Source: Oscillospiraceae bacterium
Lineage (GTDB): Bacteria > Bacillota_A > Clostridia > Oscillospirales > Oscillospiraceae
Assembly: GCA_017411665.1 (NCBI GenBank)
Contig: JAFQPT010000305.1
Span: forward strand, 1-10,059
DNA: 10,059 bases
Direction: 5' to 3'
In this document: positions 6,416-10,059 of the stretch, piece by piece
Layout of the letters: each line of letters starts with the position of its first letter
How positions within the stretch are numbered: the first letter of the stretch is position 1
Translations under genes and position numbers: made by a program
The notes under the pieces: generated by a model
The model's input: the letters and a program-made list of their open reading frames with translations, nothing else
What the model was told of the DNA's origin: nothing
The model's database searches: none

Positions 6416-7476
6416 ACCAGATCGCAATTTGCGTAGGTAACGTGGTTATCTACTGGAGCTCCATTCTGATTTTCCTGGGTGTGGCCGCGACCTTCTCTCT
6501 GGCATACTCCCTGTACGTTGCAAACGGCGGCAAGCGCGCCGCTATGTGGGCAATGCTTCCCATCTCCATTCTGTTGGGCGTACTGCTCAGCCGCATCATC
6601 CACTGGTACTGCCATGCGGAACAGTATGCAGGCTTCTTCGGTGCAGTGACCGACTACGGTTCCGGCGACTACTGCCTGCCCGGTGCATTCTTCGGCGTTG
6701 TAATCGCAGTGCTGATTGTAAAACACCTGCGACTGACCGACAGTGCCGGCAAAATGTTTGATGCACTGGCTCCCGCAGCACCTCTGGGTGTTGCAATCAT
6801 CCGTCTGAGTGCTCTGTTCAATGCATCCTGCCGCGGCAAGATTCAGGTACATACTCCCGCACTGCAGAGACTGCCTCTGGCATCTCCCGTTGCAACCGCA
6901 AACGGTGCAGTGGAATACCGTTTTGCAACCTTCTTTGCAGAGTTCATGGTGATGCTGGTGCTGTTCCTGATTGTGATGCGTCTGTTCAATAAGCGCCGCA
7001 GCTGGCCTACCAAGGGCAATGTGCCTGTACACGGCAATGTTGCACTGCTGTTCCTGGCATACTACGGCGCAACACAGGTCATTCTCGACTCCACCCGCTA
7101 TGACTCCAGCTTCCTGCCCGCAAACGGCTTTGTGTCTCTGGTCATGATTCTGGGTGCGGTTTCTTTGCTGGGTGTGATGGTGTACTACACCGTCGTTTCC
7201 CTGCGCACCAACGGCTTTATGGTCAAGCACGCTGTGATGTGGGTATTGTTCCTGGCTGCTGCAGGCGGCGCAGGCTACATGGAATATCTGGTACAGCGCT
7301 ACGGCAATATGTACCTGCCCGTTTATGCAGGTATGACCGCACTGCTGCTGATTATGTGCTTCATGGTGAGAACCATGTATCGCACTGTCTGCCTGACCAA
7401 GGAAGAAAAGCGGGCAAAAGAAGAAGCCGAGCAGATGAATCCCGGTTTGAAGGAAGAAGCTGCCGCAGCTGTATAA
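6412..7476 (+). CDS. Lgt-like integral membrane protein lacking key catalytic residues
   Basis: The protein has 354 residues, with about seven membrane helices aligning to prolipoprotein diacylglyceryl transferase (Lgt) and two extra helices near the C-terminus (about 273-292 and 303-322), then a charged tail. The best Lgt match is FDALAPAAPLGVAIIR (116-131), equivalent to the D-x-x-APxxPxGxxxGR signature, and YYGA...DSTR (217-229), equivalent to YGxxRxxxExxR. By manual alignment to E. coli Lgt, His103 becomes Pro90, Tyr26 becomes Ser16, Asn146 becomes Ala134, Glu151 becomes Ser139, Arg239 becomes Gln222 and Glu243 becomes Asp226. Arg143 (Arg131) and Gly154 (Gly142) are kept. Normal diacylglyceryl transfer is therefore doubtful. 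The ATG overlaps the stop of glycosidase A (ATGA), with GAAGGAGG about 9 bases upstream. Role inferred: a lipid- or glycolipid-binding membrane partner, or an enzyme of altered specificity. Confidence 0.72.
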   Translation: MNQIAICVGNVVIYWSSILIFLGVAATFSLAYSLYVANGGKRAAMWAMLPISILLGVLLSRIIHWYCHAEQYAGFFGAVTDYGSGDYCLPGAFFGVVIAVLIVKHLRLTDSAGKMFDALAPAAPLGVAIIRLSALFNASCRGKIQVHTPALQRLPLASPVATANGAVEYRFATFFAEFMVMLVLFLIVMRLFNKRRSWPTKGNVPVHGNVALLFLAYYGATQVILDSTRYDSSFLPANGFVSLVMILGAVSLLGVMVYYTVVSLRTNGFMVKHAVMWVLFLAAAGGAGYMEYLVQRYGNMYLPVYAGMTALLLIMCFMVRTMYRTVCLTKEEKRAKEEAEQMNPGLKEEAAAAV

Positions 7477-7485
7477 TTGCAATGA

Positions 7486-7520
7486 AAAGCTCCTTTGCTT
7501 CTGCAAAGGAGCTTTCCTTT
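7486..7520 (+). terminator. Rho-independent terminator after the Lgt-like gene
   Basis: A perfect 12-bp stem (AAAGCTCCTTTG / CAAAGGAGCTTT) with a 6-nt loop CTTCTG begins 9 bases after the stop, followed by TTTCCTTTT. It should end, at least partly, the transcript of the first three envelope genes before the second glycosidase. Confidence 0.8.
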
Positions 7521-7532
7521 TGCGGAAAACCG

Positions 7533-7541
7533 TGGTAAAAT
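7533..7541 (+). promoter_or_regulatory. Possible extended -10 before glycosidase B
   Basis: TGGTAAAAT (TG at 7533-7534, TAAAAT at 7536-7541) lies between the terminator and the gene start, 28 bases before the ATG. No good -35 is seen; TTCCTT at 7514-7519 has 16-base spacing but is weak and overlaps the terminator. The call is tentative. Confidence 0.35.
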
Positions 7542-7569
7542 AAACCATTACGCTGTTTTGGAGAAACTT

Positions 7570-9234
7570 ATGTTTTTTGTAATGCTTGCAATTTGTGTGG
7601 CAGTGACCTTGCTCCTGCTGATTCTTACCATAAAACTGAAGAAAGTCCGCGGCCTGTTTGCGGTGCTGACCCTGCTTGCGCTGTTGCCCACAGCAGTCAT
7701 CGGTGTTATCGTCGGGGGCTACGGCGACTATCTTAACTATCCCGGTGTGCCCGCGGAGGCAGTGACGGATTGGCGCGTGCCGGGGGACTTCGGTCTGGAA
7801 TCCGAGGAAGTTTCCGAGGATACCCGCGCACTGGCGGCACTGCTGGAGGAGAGCTTTTCCGCAGAGCCCGTGGGCGAAGCACGGCTGCAGGAATTTTCCG
7901 CAGTGCAGACCGTTTCGGTGACTCATCTGGACACCGAGGGCTGGCTGGCGGCACTGGAGGCGGAAGCAGAAGTGCAGCTGCGCGAAATCATTCAGTCCAA
8001 TGTCCGTGCGGCTGTATACACTGCTGATCGCACCGCCTATCTGGACGGCATTCCCGAGCAGGCATACGATGCGGCGTTTGCGGAACTGCTGGAGCGTGGC
8101 GAGGACTATCTGGTCACCGAAGAGCTGGATGTGACGCTGGGATGGACACCCTTCGGTTGGTTTGTGTTTATGGACGAAGGACTTGTAAATGCGGTGGAAG
8201 GCTTTGCGGTGGGTGAGGACGAGGAAATCACCCTGCAGGCGGGCATTGCGCTGCGTCTGGACGGAAAGCTGGAGGCAAAGCGCGGAGAGATTCTGGAAAA
8301 CCTGCCCTTTATCGAAAAGGTGTTTACCATTGCACAGGACGCACTGGCAGCCCCTGTACCAGACCCCAACGGCTTTGGCTCCACCGATGACCCCAACGAA
8401 GTGCTGAAGGTCATTGAACAGGCCAAGGATTTGATTGGAGACCGCACCTTGAGCTGGAGTCCCGAAATCGAAATCAAGCCTGGCTCCATGATCAATTACT
8501 ATTACGATGAGTCCATTCTGGTCATCCAGTGGAAGGAATTCCGCAACTGGAGTCTGGCCACCTTTGCGGAAGTGATTGTACGAGACGGCAGCCAGATTCG
8601 CCGTGTCTGGGCAGGAAATGAGTACCGCAGCTGGGATTGGGAGACTCCCACCCAGATGAGTCAGCGCACCAACGCAGTGCTGGGTATGAGCGGCGACTTC
8701 TATATGTTCCGAGCCATCGGCATTGTGGCTTATCAAGGTGAGGTATATCGCACCGACCCCAAGTCCCTGCACCACCTGTTTTTCACCAACAGCGGGGAAA
8801 TGTTGCTGACCAAGTCCTATGAGGTCGCGGAAGAGGATGCTGTGGCATTCGTGAAGGAAAACGACGTCAACTTTTCTCTGGCCTTCGGCCCTGTGATCAT
8901 TGAAAACGGGGAGAAGCTGCCGATGCCCAATTATCTGGTGGGTGAATTTTACGATGACTATCCCCGCGCAGCCATCGGGGAGGTTGACCCCCTGCATTTT
9001 ATCGTCATGACCGTCGGCAAGGAAGGTCCCCGTGAAAACCAGACCGTCACCCTGCCCGAAGCCCAGCAGTACATTCTGGAAAAGGGCGTACATAAGGCTT
9101 ATTCTCTGGACGGCGGCAAAACGGCCAACATGACCTTCAACGGCGAGCTGACCAACGATCCCCGTTACAGAGAAGAACGCACCATGAGTGATATGTTCTA
9201 TTTTGCTTCCGCAATTCCCGAGGAAGAGCGTTAA
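7570..9234 (+). CDS. Membrane protein: NTF2-like domain plus phosphodiester glycosidase, copy B
   Basis: The protein has 554 residues; the ATG is preceded by GGAGA with 5-nt spacing. Two N-terminal membrane helices (about 1-22 and 28-50) flank a basic IKLKKVR loop. Residues about 60-215 form an outer acidic domain that aligns with the tail of the serine hydrolase (FGLESEEVSEDTR against LGLENEPEDEVTR; AYDAAFAELLERGEDY against AYTAAVNELLEKPELY). Residues about 235-550 align end to end with glycosidase A, including the linker FGSTDDPNEV and YYYDESILVIQWKE. NAGPA-family landmarks are SGDFYMFR (374-381), FGPVIIENGEK (439-449), RAAIG (466-470) and LDGGKTANMTFNGEL (513-527). The Asn of copy A's NGDFY is Ser here, and TSSM has become TANM, so activity or substrate may differ. 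A terminator separates it from the upstream three genes. It is probably a membrane-tethered extracellular enzyme or glycan-binding paralogue. Confidence 0.82.
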   Translation: MFFVMLAICVAVTLLLLILTIKLKKVRGLFAVLTLLALLPTAVIGVIVGGYGDYLNYPGVPAEAVTDWRVPGDFGLESEEVSEDTRALAALLEESFSAEPVGEARLQEFSAVQTVSVTHLDTEGWLAALEAEAEVQLREIIQSNVRAAVYTADRTAYLDGIPEQAYDAAFAELLERGEDYLVTEELDVTLGWTPFGWFVFMDEGLVNAVEGFAVGEDEEITLQAGIALRLDGKLEAKRGEILENLPFIEKVFTIAQDALAAPVPDPNGFGSTDDPNEVLKVIEQAKDLIGDRTLSWSPEIEIKPGSMINYYYDESILVIQWKEFRNWSLATFAEVIVRDGSQIRRVWAGNEYRSWDWETPTQMSQRTNAVLGMSGDFYMFRAIGIVAYQGEVYRTDPKSLHHLFFTNSGEMLLTKSYEVAEEDAVAFVKENDVNFSLAFGPVIIENGEKLPMPNYLVGEFYDDYPRAAIGEVDPLHFIVMTVGKEGPRENQTVTLPEAQQYILEKGVHKAYSLDGGKTANMTFNGELTNDPRYREERTMSDMFYFASAIPEEER

Positions 9235-9422
9235 AACGGGGAGATTTCCCGCTATCCGACGGCAAAGCGAGACAAAACTATGGTAAAAATAACCAAAAAC
9301 GACGATTGTTTTTTGGGAAGCGAATTTTTGAGAAAACGCGAAATGTGACTGTTTTTGTGACTTGACTGTGTTATAGTAGAATCAGAAAAAGAAGCAGGAT
9401 AGGAAGGGAGGTGCATTTTCTC
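9235..9422 (+). other. Intergenic region with a possible weak promoter
   Basis: No coding region is seen. A -10-like TAGAAT (9377-9382), with TTGTGA (9355-9360) 16 bases upstream, could drive the following small gene; an overlapping TATAGT at 9372-9377 is an alternative -10. The short inverted repeat CGGG/CCCG just after the glycosidase B stop has no U-tract and is not a convincing terminator. Confidence 0.35.
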
Positions 9423-9851
9423 GTGTATGAAAGAATCCGTAACGACGCAGGCAGAACCACGATGATCTGCGTAGACAGTTACGAAAACGGTGTTCCCAAG
9501 GGGCGCTTTTATAACTACGGACGGCCTGACGAAGGGCAGAAGTTCAGCAGTTTGATGCAGCTGATTGTGAGCATGGAACAGATTCTGGACTCTGCGAATT
9601 ATCCTCAGTCCTTCACTGCAGTGAGAACCTTTGCGGTTCCCTCCGAACCGAAGACGGCGGAGCTTGTGGATGCGCAAAATCGAAAAGGTGCCCTTGCTAC
9701 GTTTGTTGTAAAGGTGCTGTTCCGACAGCATACCAGCTGGCAGGGTTCTGTTTCCTGGCAGGAAGCGAAAAGCGAAATGCCGTTCCGCAGTGTGCTGGAA
9801 CTGATTCTGCTGATGGAAAGTGCCCTCAGCAGTGCAGAGAAATCCGAATAA
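9423..9851 (+). CDS. Hypothetical 142-residue protein with two related halves
   Basis: I do not recognise a named family. GTG 9423 is preferred because GGAGGTG (9407-9413) lies 9 bases upstream; GTG 9411 in the same frame overlaps that site. There is no signal peptide or membrane helix, so it is probably cytoplasmic. The two halves look like a duplication: KFSSLMQLIVSMEQILDSA (40-58) matches PFRSVLELILLMESALSSA (120-138), and each copy follows a short segment with a Gly-x-strand pattern (VPKGRFYN at 24-31; SWQGSVSW at 105-112). The amphipathic F-x-S-L/V-x-x-L-I-x-x-M-E helix is the core of the repeat. The gene stands alone with its own strong terminator. Function unknown; a small protein-binding or regulatory role is only a guess. 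Confidence 0.75.
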   Translation: MYERIRNDAGRTTMICVDSYENGVPKGRFYNYGRPDEGQKFSSLMQLIVSMEQILDSANYPQSFTAVRTFAVPSEPKTAELVDAQNRKGALATFVVKVLFRQHTSWQGSVSWQEAKSEMPFRSVLELILLMESALSSAEKSE

Positions 9852-9856
9852 CCGTT

Positions 9857-9890
9857 AAAAAAACGAGGTCAAGTGACCTCGTTTTTTTAT
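9857..9890 (+). terminator. Strong rho-independent terminator
   Basis: A perfect 14-bp inverted repeat with a 4-nt AAGT loop: a run of seven A, then CGAGGTC (9857-9870), pairs with GACCTCG followed by seven T (9875-9888). It starts 5 bases after the stop of the hypothetical gene. With A and T runs on both sides it can act in both directions. Confidence 0.92.
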
Positions 9891-9950
9891 TTGCCTTGGG
9901 AAAACTCCACGGTGCGAAAAATCGGAATTTGAAGAGTTGGTAAACTGCCG

Positions 9951-10029
9951 CAACCTTGCCTCCCCTTGCGAAGGGCGCCCCTTGTGGGTGTGCAGAGCTG
10001 AGGGGGACCGCTTGCGGTGGAGAGGTCGA
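9951..10029. repeat. Probable dispersed GC-rich palindromic intergenic element
   Basis: Non-coding and GC-rich, with nested short palindromes: TTGCCTCCCCTTGCGAAGG at the left, GGGCGCCC in the middle, CCGCTTGCGG near the right end, and GGAGAGG roughly complementing the CCTCCCC start. It resembles in composition and wording the REP/MITE-like elements scattered between genes in Oscillospiraceae genomes. That likeness is from memory of the type; copy number cannot be seen in one window. The last 30 bases of the window show nothing. Confidence 0.5.
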
Positions 10030-10059
10030 AAAACATGCGGAAACGTTTGTAAAATCGAC

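Noticed and set aside
4583..6427. A 614-codon minus-strand frame opposite glycosidase A, and a similar 558-codon one at 2931-4607
   Set aside because: Composition is Cys/Gly/Leu/Arg-rich shadow coding mirroring Ala/Lys/Pro codons, while the plus-strand frames show signal peptides, membrane helices and recognisable motifs.
6412..7476. Standard prolipoprotein diacylglyceryl transferase (lgt)
   Set aside because: The equivalents of essential His103 and Arg239 are Pro and Gln, several other active-site residues differ, and two extra helices are added, so the symbol lgt was not given.
7495..7569. N-terminal extension of glycosidase B to 7495
   Set aside because: It would start inside the terminator hairpin; ATG 7570 has a GGAGA site at 5-nt spacing and begins directly with a membrane helix.
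6373..9093. A 906-codon open frame on the minus strand opposite the Lgt-like and glycosidase B genes
   Set aside because: It is a by-product of codon bias in the plus-strand genes. Its protein is rich in Cys, His and Gln with no domain, it spans two genes and a terminator, and it has no ribosome site or promoter.
9252..9731. A 159-codon minus-strand frame over the small hypothetical gene
   Set aside because: It crosses the promoter region, has no ribosome site, and competes with the plus-strand frame that has a good Shine-Dalgarno, an internal repeat and a terminator.

Overview
The window looks like chromosomal DNA of an anaerobic, gut-type Clostridia member, most likely Oscillospiraceae/Ruminococcaceae. 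The signs are a reverse-type rubrerythrin, a clostridial PerR, strong AAGGAGG-type ribosome binding sites, moderate GC, alanine-rich proteins with many GCA and CTG codons, and a dispersed GC-rich palindromic element at the right edge. This placement is an inference from gene content; there is no rRNA or other marker gene.

Region 1 (1-1762, minus strand) is an anaerobic oxidative-stress and iron cluster. Read in transcription order from the right it holds perR, a rubredoxin-first rubrerythrin, a very short rubredoxin (350-505), and a ferritin cut by the window edge. The perR promoter has a good -35/-10 pair with a near-consensus PerR box just downstream. A 12-base stretch of that operator recurs upstream of the rubredoxin. 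Together the genes store iron, reduce peroxide through rubredoxin/rubrerythrin, and sense peroxide through PerR.

Region 2 (1813-2824, plus strand) is a single EamA/DMT-family permease reading divergently from perR.

Region 3 (2888-9234, plus strand) is the most interesting part: four envelope proteins with shared modules. The first is a secreted serine hydrolase (SxxK/SxN/KxG fold) with a coiled coil, two membrane helices and an NTF2-like outer domain. The second is a phosphodiester glycosidase (NAGPA family) carried on one membrane helix, with a roughly 215-residue Lys/Pro/Ala-rich cytoplasmic tail. The third is an Lgt-like integral membrane protein that has lost most of the Lgt catalytic residues. 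After a hairpin terminator comes a second phosphodiester glycosidase, whose front half resembles the membrane/NTF2-like half of the serine hydrolase and whose back half resembles the first glycosidase. The first gene has a promoter overlapped by a perfect 21-bp palindrome, the second and third overlap as ATGA, and domains have clearly been shuffled between genes. I infer a locus that recognises or trims a phosphodiester-linked surface glycopolymer or glycolipid; no substrate can be read from the sequence.

Region 4 (9235-10059) holds a small two-repeat hypothetical protein (9423-9851), a perfect rho-independent terminator, and a dispersed non-coding repeat at the right edge. No tRNA, rRNA, CRISPR array, insertion sequence or phage gene was seen.
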